Shown here: positions 17,141 through 25,165 of the stretch, piece by piece
Numbering within the stretch: position 1 is the first letter of the stretch
Layout: each line of letters begins with the position of its first letter
Assembly (NCBI GenBank): GCA_005888335.1
Contig: VAWY01000066.1
Span: forward strand, 1-35,123
Direction of reading: 5' to 3'
Source: Actinomycetota bacterium
GTDB lineage: Bacteria > Actinomycetota > Thermoleophilia > Solirubrobacterales > Solirubrobacteraceae
Length of the DNA stretch: 35,123 nt
Made by a program: the position numbers and the translations under genes
The notes under the pieces: model-generated
The model's database searches: none
Told to the model about the DNA's origin: nothing
What the model saw: the letters and a program-made list of their open reading frames with translations, nothing else

Positions 17141-18892
17141 GTGCCGGAGCCGCTCCCGGACCCTCCTGTCGACCGGACGGGGTGGTGGAGGAGCCCTCCT
17201 CCGCCGAGCAATCCGGACGACGTCGTCCCCGGTGGCCGCCGGCGGCTCTCGGCCATGCGACTCGTCGCGATCGGGTGGGGGATCGGCCTGCTCGTCCTCG
17301 TCGCGCTCGTCGCCCTGATCGCGCTCGACGGCCCGCTGGCCGGCCAGGCGCAGTCGGCCCTGGTCGCCTTCATCCCGCTCCTCGCGCTCGGGATGCTCGC
17401 GTCGGTCGTGGTCGTCTTCGGCTCGAGCCTCCTCGAGGGCTTCGGGCGGTCGCGGCGCGAGCAGGCGGCGCGCGAGCGGATCGCGGCCTGGGCCGGCGGC
17501 GCCGGGCTGCGCTACAAGCCGAGCGGCGACCTGCCCGAGGCGACGCCGCTCCTGCGCCGCGGCGACAGCCGCTTCGCCCGCAACCTCGCCACCGGCGACC
17601 TTCCGGGCGGCCTGCCGGGCGTGCTCGCCGGCTACGTCTACGAGGTCGACCGCGGCGAGCAGGAGTCGGCCTCGTATCCGCACACCGTCGTCGTCGCGCG
17701 CCTGCCCGAGACGCTCGGGTTCCTGACCGAGCTGACGGTCGAGCCGCGCTCGGGCTGGCGCGTCTTCGACCGGCTCGAGGACGTCGCGCGCCGGCGGCGG
17801 CGCGTCGAGGTCGAGAGCCTGGCGGTCGCCCGCCGCTTCGAGATCTTCGTGGCGCGCGACCAGGACGAGAACTGGGTGCGCCAGCTCCTGACGCCGAGCT
17901 TCGTCGACTGGCTCGCCGAGCGCGCGCCGCGCGGACTCGGCTTCGAGCTGCGCGAGGGTGTCCTCTGCGTGGCCGTGCAGCGCGAGGTCACCGACCCCGC
18001 CTACCTCGAGGCGTTCTGCCGCACGGCGTCGTACGTCGCCGCCCGTTTCCGCCAGGAGGCGCTGGAGGCGGCGCGACGGCCGGCGGCCACGCGGTTCGCC
18101 GAGCGCCCGCGGGCGGCGGCGCCGTCGGCGCCGGTCGCGGCGCACGACCGGGGCGGCGCACCGCCGCCGGACGTCACGACCGCCGCCCGGCCGTTCGTCG
18201 GAACCGCGGCCCGCGAGGCGCGCACATGGCTCGGGCCGCTTGCCTGGACGGCGGTGGCCTTCGCCGCCACCGTCGGCTGGCTGTCCGACGACGACAGCTC
18301 GTCCTCGGCGATCTCGCTGACCGCCAGGCTGGTGATCGCCGCTGTGGTCGCGCTTGTCGTGCTCGCGCTCGCCGCGCGGGCCGCGATCCGCCGTCGCGCC
18401 GGGGAGTACGGCAAGGAGGCGTTCCTGCGCGCCTACGGACGCGCGCGCGATCTCGTCGCCGAGGAGCCGCGGGCCTTCCACGCCCGCCAGGTCGGCGCCA
18501 ACCTGCCCGGCGCGGCGGAGTTCGTGCTGACCGGCCCGGTCCCGGGCCTCGGCCTGCCGGGCAGCCTCGTGTTGTGCGGCGACCAGGCCCGGTGGTCGAA
18601 GACCGCGGAGTACGCGGCGCTCGTCGCGCCGGCGGGCGACGAGCGGGCGGCGACGCTGCGCCTGGGCGCCGGGGCGCCGCTGCCCGCCGAGCTCGCCGCG
18701 GCACTGGGCCCCGACGCGCTGCGGCGCGGCGATGGCGTGGGCCCGCTCACGCTCTGCCGCGAGGGCGGCGCGATCGTCATCTGCGCCGAGCGCTCGCGCA
18801 AGGCCGCGCTCACCGCCTCCGAGCTCGACGCCTTCGTCGTGCGCGCCGCCCGCGTCGCGTGGGCGGCGCGTCAGCCGATCAGGCCCGCGTAG
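17141..18892 (+). CDS. Large membrane protein divergent from lemA, function unknown
   Basis: This 583-residue protein has a Pro-rich start and two adjacent TMs (about 43-62 and 69-90). A soluble domain of about 230 residues follows, with 'ERIAAWAGGAGLRYKPSGDL', 'FARNLATGDLPGGLPGVLAG' and 'YPHTVVVARLPE'. A second TM pair (about 365-415) precedes another soluble domain ('FLRAYGRARDLVAEEPRAFH', 'FVLTGPVPGLGLPGSLVLCG'). The two soluble parts may be duplicated relatives of one domain. I cannot name it. Membrane proteins of this kind are often found beside lemA, so a LemA-partner role is a guess from context. GTG 17141 has GAGG upstream; ATG 17255 is a shorter alternative. Its 3' end overlaps the convergent gene by 22 bp. 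Confidence 0.8.
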   Translation: MPEPLPDPPVDRTGWWRSPPPPSNPDDVVPGGRRRLSAMRLVAIGWGIGLLVLVALVALIALDGPLAGQAQSALVAFIPLLALGMLASVVVVFGSSLLEGFGRSRREQAARERIAAWAGGAGLRYKPSGDLPEATPLLRRGDSRFARNLATGDLPGGLPGVLAGYVYEVDRGEQESASYPHTVVVARLPETLGFLTELTVEPRSGWRVFDRLEDVARRRRRVEVESLAVARRFEIFVARDQDENWVRQLLTPSFVDWLAERAPRGLGFELREGVLCVAVQREVTDPAYLEAFCRTASYVAARFRQEALEAARRPAATRFAERPRAAAPSAPVAAHDRGGAPPPDVTTAARPFVGTAAREARTWLGPLAWTAVAFAATVGWLSDDDSSSSAISLTARLVIAAVVALVVLALAARAAIRRRAGEYGKEAFLRAYGRARDLVAEEPRAFHARQVGANLPGAAEFVLTGPVPGLGLPGSLVLCGDQARWSKTAEYAALVAPAGDERAATLRLGAGAPLPAELAAALGPDALRRGDGVGPLTLCREGGAIVICAERSRKAALTASELDAFVVRAARVAWAARQPIRPA

Positions 18893-19557
18893 GTCGCGGT
18901 GCCCTTGCCGTAGCCGCCCTTCGTCGCCAGCTTCGCGCCGTGGGCGTGCCGGCACGAGCCGATCCGCTTGCCGACGTAGGGCGTGATGTTCAGGGCGGGC
19001 TTGCCGGCCGACTTGACCGTGGTCGTCCCGCGGGGCTGATCGCGCGTGTTGCCGTAGAACAGGGCGCGGCCGATCGACGTCAGCTGCTTGGGGTCGGCGA
19101 GCTTGCGCTCGACCGTGAAGCCGATCTTCCACGGGCCGGCCGCGAGCGGGTTGAACAGGCCCTCCTCGCTCTCGACGCCGCCGGGGCCCTTCGCGGCGGT
19201 CTCGACCTCGAGCCGGCCGGTCAGGAGCAGGATCGACGGCTTCAGCGCGCGGTCGCTCTTGGAGAAGCGGTAGCTGTGCAGCGCGAAGTTGGTGCCGTCG
19301 CTCATCCGGTAGGTGGTCCCGCCGAAGTGCACGACCGCGGTCACGCCCGCGAGCTCGTAGACGTGGCGGGCATCGAGCTTCGTCCCAGCGAGCGGCGCGC
19401 CGTCGGGGTGCTCGTTGCCGTACGCGATGACGTGACCGGAGCCGACGACGTCGGCGAGCTGGGCCGAGCGCGGCGCCGCGGCGGCGGCGGTCGCGGGGAC
19501 GAGGAGGAGGGCGGCGGCGGCGGCGGCCAGCGCCGCGCGCGACGAGCGTGCGTTCAT
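18871..19557 (-). CDS. Small secreted protein, function unknown
   Basis: This 228-residue protein has a clear signal peptide (SSRAALAAAAAALLLVPATAAAA). The mature domain starts at 'PRSAQLADVVGSGHVIAYGN' and is mostly predicted beta. The segment 'VVHFGGTTYRMSDGTNFALH' plus 'LLLTGRLEVETA' faintly recalls FecR-like beta-domains, but the match is weak. The C-terminal part carries one Cys (RIGSCRHAH) and a Gly-rich end. The ATG at 19557 is 82 bp from the divergent FN3-like gene at 19640. The stop at 18871-18873 lies inside the convergent membrane protein gene, an overlap of 22 bp. Confidence 0.8.
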   Translation of the reverse strand: MNARSSRAALAAAAAALLLVPATAAAAAPRSAQLADVVGSGHVIAYGNEHPDGAPLAGTKLDARHVYELAGVTAVVHFGGTTYRMSDGTNFALHSYRFSKSDRALKPSILLLTGRLEVETAAKGPGGVESEEGLFNPLAAGPWKIGFTVERKLADPKQLTSIGRALFYGNTRDQPRGTTTVKSAGKPALNITPYVGKRIGSCRHAHGAKLATKGGYGKGTATYAGLIG

Positions 19558-19639
19558 GCTCGAGCTGATCGGCACGGCGCACCGGAGAGTTGAGCGCCGG
19601 CACCGCGACCCTGGGCCGCGTGGCGTGTTCGTGGGGGTG

Positions 19640-20881
19640 ATGCGGCTTCTCGTCGGCCTGCTCTGCGCGCTCGCCGTCCCGGCACTGGCGCTCGCCGCGC
19701 CCACGCCGCCGGCGGCGACGACCGGCGCGGCCAAGGACGTCACCAGGACCTCGGCGACGCTGACGGCGACCGTCAATCCCAACGGCGGTCCGACGACCGT
19801 GCGCTTCGAGTACGGCACCTCGTCGTCCTACGGGCTGACCAGCGCGCAGAAGTCGGTCGACGGCACGGACCCCGTCGCGGTCGAGATCGCGGCGAGCGGC
19901 CTGACCGAAGCGACGACCTACCACTACCGCGCGGTCGCGACGAACGCCGCCGGCGAGACGCGCGGCGCCGACCGCACGTTCAAGACCGCGTCGGCGCCCG
20001 TGGCCCCCGGAGTGACGACCGGCGGGGTGCACGACGTCACGTCAAGCAGCGCGACGCTGACCGGCCAGGTCAACCCCAACGGCGCGGCGACGCGCTACCA
20101 CTTCGAGTACGGGACGACGTCGCGCCTGGGGTCGCGCACCCCGGACCAGGACGCCGGGACCGGCAAGAGCGCGTCGCGCGTCTCGGCGCCCGTCTCGGGC
20201 CTGGCGGCCAACGACCGCATCTCCTACCGGCTCGTCGCCACCAACGCCGCCGGAACCCGCCGCGGCGCGATCCGCTCGTTCACGACCGACCGCGCGCTGC
20301 TCTCGGCCTCGATCCAGCTCAGCGCGACGCGCGTGCTCTACGGCGACGGAGTCACGGTGAAGGGCCGGCTCTCAGGGACCGGCGTCTCGCGCGTGCCCGT
20401 CGTCCTCGAGTACCAGCCGCACCCGTTCGCCGAGCCCTTCCGCCAGCTCGGCCTGCCCGTGGGCACGCGGCGCGACGGCTCGTATCGCTTCACGATCGAC
20501 CCGTTGCTGCTGACCGCCCGCCTGCGCGTGGTCTCGCGGACGCGGACGGCGGTCGCCAGCCCGGTCGCGGTCGTGCACTGCGCGGCGCGCGTCGGCCTGA
20601 TCGCCGAGCGCCTCCGCGGCCGGCGGGTGCGCTTCCGCGGGACGGTGCGGCCCGCTGCGCCGAACGGCACCGCCTCGCTCCAGCGGCAGGCTCCGGGCGG
20701 CCGGTGGGTGACCGTCCGGCGCGTCCGGGTGACGCCCGACGGCGCGCGCTCGCGCTACGCGATCCAGGTGCGCGCGCGCCGCGCCGGCGGGGTCTACCGG
20801 GTGCTCGTCGCGCCGCGCGACGGCGGGGCGCGCGCGCGCGGGATGAGCCGCGAGCGGGTGATCGCCCCGCTTCGCGGCTGA
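19640..20881 (+). CDS. Secreted protein with tandem fibronectin-III-like domains
   Basis: This 413-residue protein has a signal peptide (MRLLVGLLCALAVPALALAA) and two consecutive FN3-like domains with near-repeat sequences. One contains 'DVTRTSATLTATVNPNGGPT', 'RFEYGTSSSYG' and 'TTYHYRAVATNAAGE'. The other contains 'DVTSSSATLTGQVNPNGAAT', 'HFEYGTTSRLG' and 'ISYRLVATNAAG'. The rest (about 220-413) has two beta-sandwich-like units ('YGDGVTVKGRLSGTGVSRVP', 'RGRRVRFRGTVRPAAPNGTA') ending in an Arg-rich tail. These are structural modules with no catalytic motif; a role as cell-surface or secreted binding protein is likely. The ATG at 19640 follows a GGGGG ribosome site. An upstream in-frame ATG at 19556 would put an Arg-rich non-signal stretch in front and is less likely. 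Confidence 0.85.
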   Translation: MRLLVGLLCALAVPALALAAPTPPAATTGAAKDVTRTSATLTATVNPNGGPTTVRFEYGTSSSYGLTSAQKSVDGTDPVAVEIAASGLTEATTYHYRAVATNAAGETRGADRTFKTASAPVAPGVTTGGVHDVTSSSATLTGQVNPNGAATRYHFEYGTTSRLGSRTPDQDAGTGKSASRVSAPVSGLAANDRISYRLVATNAAGTRRGAIRSFTTDRALLSASIQLSATRVLYGDGVTVKGRLSGTGVSRVPVVLEYQPHPFAEPFRQLGLPVGTRRDGSYRFTIDPLLLTARLRVVSRTRTAVASPVAVVHCAARVGLIAERLRGRRVRFRGTVRPAAPNGTASLQRQAPGGRWVTVRRVRVTPDGARSRYAIQVRARRAGGVYRVLVAPRDGGARARGMSRERVIAPLRG

Positions 20882-20915
20882 ACTTGAGCTCCGGCTAAAG
20901 CCACCCCTTGGAGGG

Positions 20916-23167
20916 TCAGTCCAGCGAGAGCCCGCCGGCCTTGCTCAGGGCCGCCATGCGGGCGGCGTAGTAGCCGCCGTCGTCGTCGGCCGATGTCGAG
21001 GGCGTGGAGTACTTGCCGCCGTTCGTCGTCCCATCGTGCTTGGCGTCGCACGGGCACGTCTCGTCCGCCCCCGAGCCGACGCCGAACATCACGCCGATCA
21101 CACCGGCGTCGCGCAGCTTCCGCAGCCCGCTGAAGCGATCGTCTCCGACGAGCCACTGCACCCAGGTGTCGTGCCAGTGGTAGGGCTTGTCGGTGATCGC
21201 CTTGGAGACGGTGTTGCCCAGCGGCACGCCCTCGAGGACCACCCGGACGTGGGCGCGGGCCGAGAACTCGCGCACGTAGGTGACCACGGCCGCCTTCTCG
21301 GCCGGCGAGTAGTTGTTCGTCGGGCTCGGGTCCTCGCCCTCCTCGGCGAGCCCGTTGATGGTCAGCGCCGCGAAGTCGAGGTCGCCGGCGGCGACCGTCT
21401 CGTAGAACTGGCCGGCCAGCCGCGCCGCCTGGACGACCGTCTGCTCGGGCGGGTTGTCCGAGCGCGAGATGTCGAGCGTGTCGGAGGCGTAGTCGTCGAA
21501 CTCGTAGCCGAGCCGGACCTTCGGCGCGTAGCGGTCGCGCAGCTCGCGCCAGCCCGCAGCGATGTACTGGAGGTTGTCGGGGATGCCCTTGAGCTCGGGG
21601 AGGCCGGTGCCGCCGACCCACGCCTGCACGCTGGCCGGGCTCGCGCCCTGCGGGACGAGCTGCTTCTCGAGGTAGGACCAGAAGTTGGAGTCCAGGCTGA
21701 CCGCCGCGGTCTGCCGCGTCGAGCCGACATCCTGCAGGAAGGCCTTGACGTTGCGCCAGTAGATCCGCATCAGCCGGACGTTCCCCAGCGTCTGGCGCAG
21801 CTCGGGCGCCTGGGCGTCGTCGCCGGCGCGCGACTGGCCGAGCGAGCGCAGCGAGTAGAAGCTCAGGTAGGGGAACAGCCCGAGGCGGTGCGCGGTGCGC
21901 ACGAACTGTCCGGGGCGCGTCTCGCCCGGCTGGTGCGACCAGTCCTTCTTGGCTGCAGCGTCACCGCCGTACACCGCGAAGGTCGTGCCGCCCCGGCCCA
22001 CGCGCTGCGCGACGCCGGCGGGTCCCTTGACCTGGTCGATGAACCCGGAGGTCACTTTCGTGGGCCACCCGAGCGGGGCCGCCGGCAGCGTCGGCGTTCC
22101 GGCGCCACCCGAGGACAGGACCAGCACGGCGACCGCGGCGACCGCAGCCACCGCCACCCCGGCAAGCGCGCCGAGCACCCGCCCGCGCGCGGGCGCGACC
22201 GGGAGCGTCGTCGTCAGGGTCTCGTGCTCGACGAGCGCCGGCCGCTCGGTGAGCGACGTGCGATGCAGGACGATGCCCGTCGCCGCGAGCCCGCCCGTGG
22301 CGAGCGTGCGGTCCGCGGCCGGCTCGAGCGCCGCCGCGAACATGCCCGGCGTTGCATAGCGCTCCGCCGGGTCGCGCCGCAGCGCCTGCATGACCACCTC
22401 GGCGAGCTCGGGCGCGAGGTCCGGCGCGACCTCCTGCAGCGCCGGCACGTCCTCGGTCACGCGCCGGAACAGGACGTCGCCGAGATCGCCGGTCAGGGGG
22501 AACGGCGGCTGCCCGGCGAGGATCTCGTAGAGCACGGCGCCCGCGGCCCAGACGTCGGTGGCCGACGAGAGCGGCCCCGCGCTCCGCGTGACCTGCTCGG
22601 GCGCCATGTAGGCCGGGGTGCCGATCGCGGCCGCGGTGGCCGTCAGCCGCGCGCCCTGGGCGCCGACGACCTTGGCGATCCCGAAGTCGGCGACCTTGAC
22701 CTGGGACGCGTCGCCGAACAGCAGGTTCTCGGGCTTGACGTCGCGGTGCAGGACGCCCTGGCGGTGCGCGTGCTCGAGCCCGTGCAGCGCGCCGAGCATG
22801 ACCGCGATCGCCCACGGGTGGGCGACGGGCCCGCGTGCGAGGCGGTCACCAAGCGTGCCGCCGCGCAGGCGCTCCATGACGAACGCGCAGACGTCCTCCT
22901 CCTGTGGACGCGCACGATGTGCGGATGGTCGAGCGAGGCCAGCAGGCGCGCCTCGGCGGCGAAGCGCTCGCGTGCGTCGGCCTCGACCAGGAGCACGGGC
23001 GACAGGCGCTTGATGGCGACCTCGCGGTCCAGGCGGCGGTGGCGGGCGGCGTAGACGACCGCGAACGAGCCGCGCCCGAGCACCGCGCCGATCTCGTACG
23101 CGGGCAACGCGGTCGCGAGCTGATCGCGCTCGCGGTCCCGGGGGACTGTCTCTCTGGTCTCGCGCAC
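20916..23167 (-). CDS. Ser/Thr protein kinase with extracellular TIM-barrel-like domain; apparent frameshift near 22895-22905
   Basis: Two frames must be joined to give a single product of about 749 residues. The GTG at 23167 opens the N-lobe: Gly loop [10 protein letters not shown], Lys53 in VAIKRL, '[10 protein letters not shown]'. At AGGAGGAGG (plus strand 22895-22903) the reading frame moves by -1 to '[12 protein letters not shown]'. It continues with the catalytic [17 protein letters not shown] and YMAPEQ. A single TM ([20 protein letters not shown]) leads to an extracellular domain of about 400 residues. Its motifs ('FWSYLEKQL', '[16 protein letters not shown]', 'VPLGNTV', '[17 protein letters not shown]', 'DDDGGYY') recall a glycoside-hydrolase-like TIM-barrel family. 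Neighbours are an FHA-HTH regulator (divergent) and two GH5 genes, suggesting carbohydrate sensing. A mutation, a sequencing error or programmed frameshifting are all possible. Confidence 0.83.
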
Positions 23168-23273
23168 TCCTTGCGCTCCCCTTCGCTCGTTGGGACGCTA
23201 CCGCTGATGGGGGGCAGCGATCCACCCCTATTGGGCATTGCGTCGCACCGGCCGGGCAGGCGAGAATCGGCCC
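23168..23273. promoter_or_regulatory. Divergent promoter region between kinase and FHA-HTH regulator
   Basis: This 106-bp gap carries a G6 tract (23209-23214) and ACCCCTATTGGG (23224-23235), which together form a dyad of G- and C-runs. It resembles the elements at 954-1000 and 8066-8115. On the kinase strand, GGGGAG and AAGGA precede the GTG start. Both genes must be transcribed from here. No convincing -35/-10 pair was found, so operator status is an inference. Confidence 0.4.
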
Positions 23274-23963
23274 ATGCCCGCGACGAGCGCCCCTTTCGGC
23301 CCCCATTGGGCCTCGGCGGCCGAGCTGAAAGAGCAGCTCGAGGCCGAGCGCCGGGGCGAGCCGTTCCTGGTCTACCGCGACGGCGAGGGCGTCCAGCGCA
23401 TCGTCACGCTCCCGCCGACGGCCGGCTGCCTCACGGTCGGGCGCGACCCCGCCACCGACATCTGCCTGTTCTGGGACGACGAGGTCTCGCGCGTCCACGC
23501 CGAGCTCGAGCGGCTGGGCCCCGACTGGACCGTCGCCGATCACGGGCTGTCGCGCAACGGCACGTTCGTCAACGGCCACCGGATCGCCGGCCGCCTGCGG
23601 CTGCGCGGGGGAGACGTCATCGACTTCGGGTCCACGCAGGTCGGCTTCCGCTCCCCGCGCGCGCCGCTCGACGCCACCTCCGACGCCCGCTCCCGCGTGC
23701 GGCCGTCGATCAGCGACGCGCAGCGCCGGGTGCTCGTCGCCCTCTGCCGTCCCTACCGCGGCCGCGCGGGCCACGCCGCGCCCGCCTCGAACCGGCAGAT
23801 CGCCGAGGAGCTGTTCCTCAGCGTCGAGGGCGTCAAGACGCAGATCCGCGGGCTCTTCGAACGCTTCGCGGTCGAGGACCTGCCGCAGAACCGCAAGCGG
23901 GCGCGGCTCGTCGAGCTCGCGTTCTCCAGCGGCACGATCACCGAGCGCGACCTCGAGGACTGA
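23274..23963 (+). CDS. FHA domain protein with C-terminal HTH
   Basis: The 229-residue protein has an FHA domain at about 50-125 with the phosphothreonine-binding residues visible: 'TVGRDPATDI' (Gly56-Arg57), 'SRVHAEL' (72-78) and 'NGTFVNG' (95-101). A C-terminal helix-turn-helix-like region follows (about 150-215), 'ISDAQRRVLVALCRPY' then 'SNRQIAEELFLSVEGVKTQI', which resembles LuxR/sigma region 4 recognition helices. FHA domains bind phospho-Thr peptides made by Ser/Thr kinases, and such a kinase is encoded divergently 106 bp away. The protein could therefore be a phospho-responsive transcription factor for the locus (inference). ATG 23274 has only a weak ribosome site. It ends 11 bp before the convergent GH5 gene. 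Confidence 0.9.
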   Translation: MPATSAPFGPHWASAAELKEQLEAERRGEPFLVYRDGEGVQRIVTLPPTAGCLTVGRDPATDICLFWDDEVSRVHAELERLGPDWTVADHGLSRNGTFVNGHRIAGRLRLRGGDVIDFGSTQVGFRSPRAPLDATSDARSRVRPSISDAQRRVLVALCRPYRGRAGHAAPASNRQIAEELFLSVEGVKTQIRGLFERFAVEDLPQNRKRARLVELAFSSGTITERDLED

Positions 23964-23974
23964 GCCCCAGTCGC

Positions 23975-25150
23975 TCAGCGCGCCGCGAGCCACGCCGTCG
24001 GGGCGCTGAAGGCGAGCCGGCCGAGGTCGAGGGCGACCGTCGTGCCGACCGGTGGGCGCGGCGTGCCGCGGGTATCGGCGATGAGGCTGTAGGCCGTGCC
24101 GCCGTGGCACGAGTAGCGGCCGTCCGGGAGCACCCACTCCCAGGCGAGGTAGCCGACCCCATGGCGATCGGCCCAGTCGATGAAGCGGGCGACGTGGCCG
24201 GCGCGGCAGCCGTCGTCGCCGATCTCGGTGGCGACGACGGGGACCTGCGCGGCGACCGGCGCGACCTCGGCGTCCCAGCAGGCCGGCGCGTCGCAGCCTT
24301 GGCCGGGATAGCTGTGCAGGCTCGCGACGAGCTGGTCGTCGGCGGGCCGGTTCGCGAGCCAGCCGGTCAGGTCGTTGGCGTAGTTGCGCCCGGCGAGCAG
24401 GATCGGCTGCCGTGCGCCGGCGCCGCGGATCGCATCGACAAGCGCCTGCATGCCCGCCACGGTGTAGGTCCGGCGGTTCAGCGGGCTGGTGTCGTTGGCC
24501 GTCGGCGCCCGGCAGCCGCCGCCCGACCAGCAGCCCCACGTCAGGTCGAAGGCCGGCGCGTCGCCGTTCCAGCGCGAGTAGGGCTCGTTGAAGACGTCGA
24601 ACATGACCGCGGGGTCGGTGCGGAACCGAGAGGCCACCGACGCCCAGAAGGCGACCGAGCGCTCATCGGCCATCGCTCGCTGGCCCTCGGCCGGCACGCC
24701 GTCGGGGCCGCTCCAGTGCAGGTCGAGGATCACCGCCAGGCCGTGGTGGTGCAGGCGCTCGACCCACGCGCGCACCGCCCGTCGGTAGCCGCGGGCCGTG
24801 CGGTGCGTCGAGCTGTCCGACCGGGGCAGCCCGTCGTCGCCCAGCCAGCAGTCCTGGTTGAGCGGGATCCGCACGGTGTTGACCTGCCAGCGCGCGATGT
24901 TCGCCGCGTCGGCGTCGTCGGGGCCGACGCTCGTGCGGCTGCGCGCGTTGGAGTAGCCGTAGCCGTAGAGGCAGGCGTACTCGAAGCTCGGCCAGTTCAC
25001 GCCGCGCGGGACGAACGGCGTGCCCGTCCGCGCGTCGACCAGCGCGTTGCCGCTGACGTGCGGGGCGGGTGGCGCGGCCACGGCGGCGGGCGCGACCGCG
25101 AGCGCGCAGACGAGGGCGACGGCCGCCAGGGGCCTTCTCCACCGGCGCAT
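23975..25150 (-). CDS. Secreted GH5-type glycoside hydrolase (cellulase family), single domain
   Basis: This 391-residue enzyme has a signal peptide (PLAAVALVCALAVAPAAVAA) and a GH5-type TIM barrel. The entry motif 'FVPRGVNWPSFEYACLYGYG' is followed by 'NTVRIPLNQDCWLG' and the strand 'AVILDLHWSGP'. The acid/base Glu189 lies in 'VFNEPYS' and the putative nucleophile Glu309 in 'VVATEIGDDGC'. 'QPILLAGRNYANDL' and 'LVASLHSYPGQ' are further family-typical strands. Both catalytic Glu are present, so it should be active on beta-linked glycans; the exact substrate is not readable. The ATG at 25150 follows GGGAG. It is the second gene of a two-gene operon with the paralogue upstream (15-bp gap) and ends near the convergent FHA gene. 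Confidence 0.9.
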   Translation of the reverse strand: MRRWRRPLAAVALVCALAVAPAAVAAPPAPHVSGNALVDARTGTPFVPRGVNWPSFEYACLYGYGYSNARSRTSVGPDDADAANIARWQVNTVRIPLNQDCWLGDDGLPRSDSSTHRTARGYRRAVRAWVERLHHHGLAVILDLHWSGPDGVPAEGQRAMADERSVAFWASVASRFRTDPAVMFDVFNEPYSRWNGDAPAFDLTWGCWSGGGCRAPTANDTSPLNRRTYTVAGMQALVDAIRGAGARQPILLAGRNYANDLTGWLANRPADDQLVASLHSYPGQGCDAPACWDAEVAPVAAQVPVVATEIGDDGCRAGHVARFIDWADRHGVGYLAWEWVLPDGRYSCHGGTAYSLIADTRGTPRPPVGTTVALDLGRLAFSAPTAWLAAR

Positions 25151-25165
25151 CACGACGCTCCCGGG

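Noticed and set aside
20882..20915. Terminator hairpin between the FN3-like gene and the kinase
   Set aside because: CCCT-TGG-AGGG gives only a 4-bp stem with a 3-nt loop, too weak to call.
23168..24539. Long N-terminal extension of the frame that carries the kinase C-lobe
   Set aside because: The extension is antisense to the FHA gene and read in another frame through the GH5 gene, and its composition is Arg-rich nonsense; only the part from about 22904 down is kinase.
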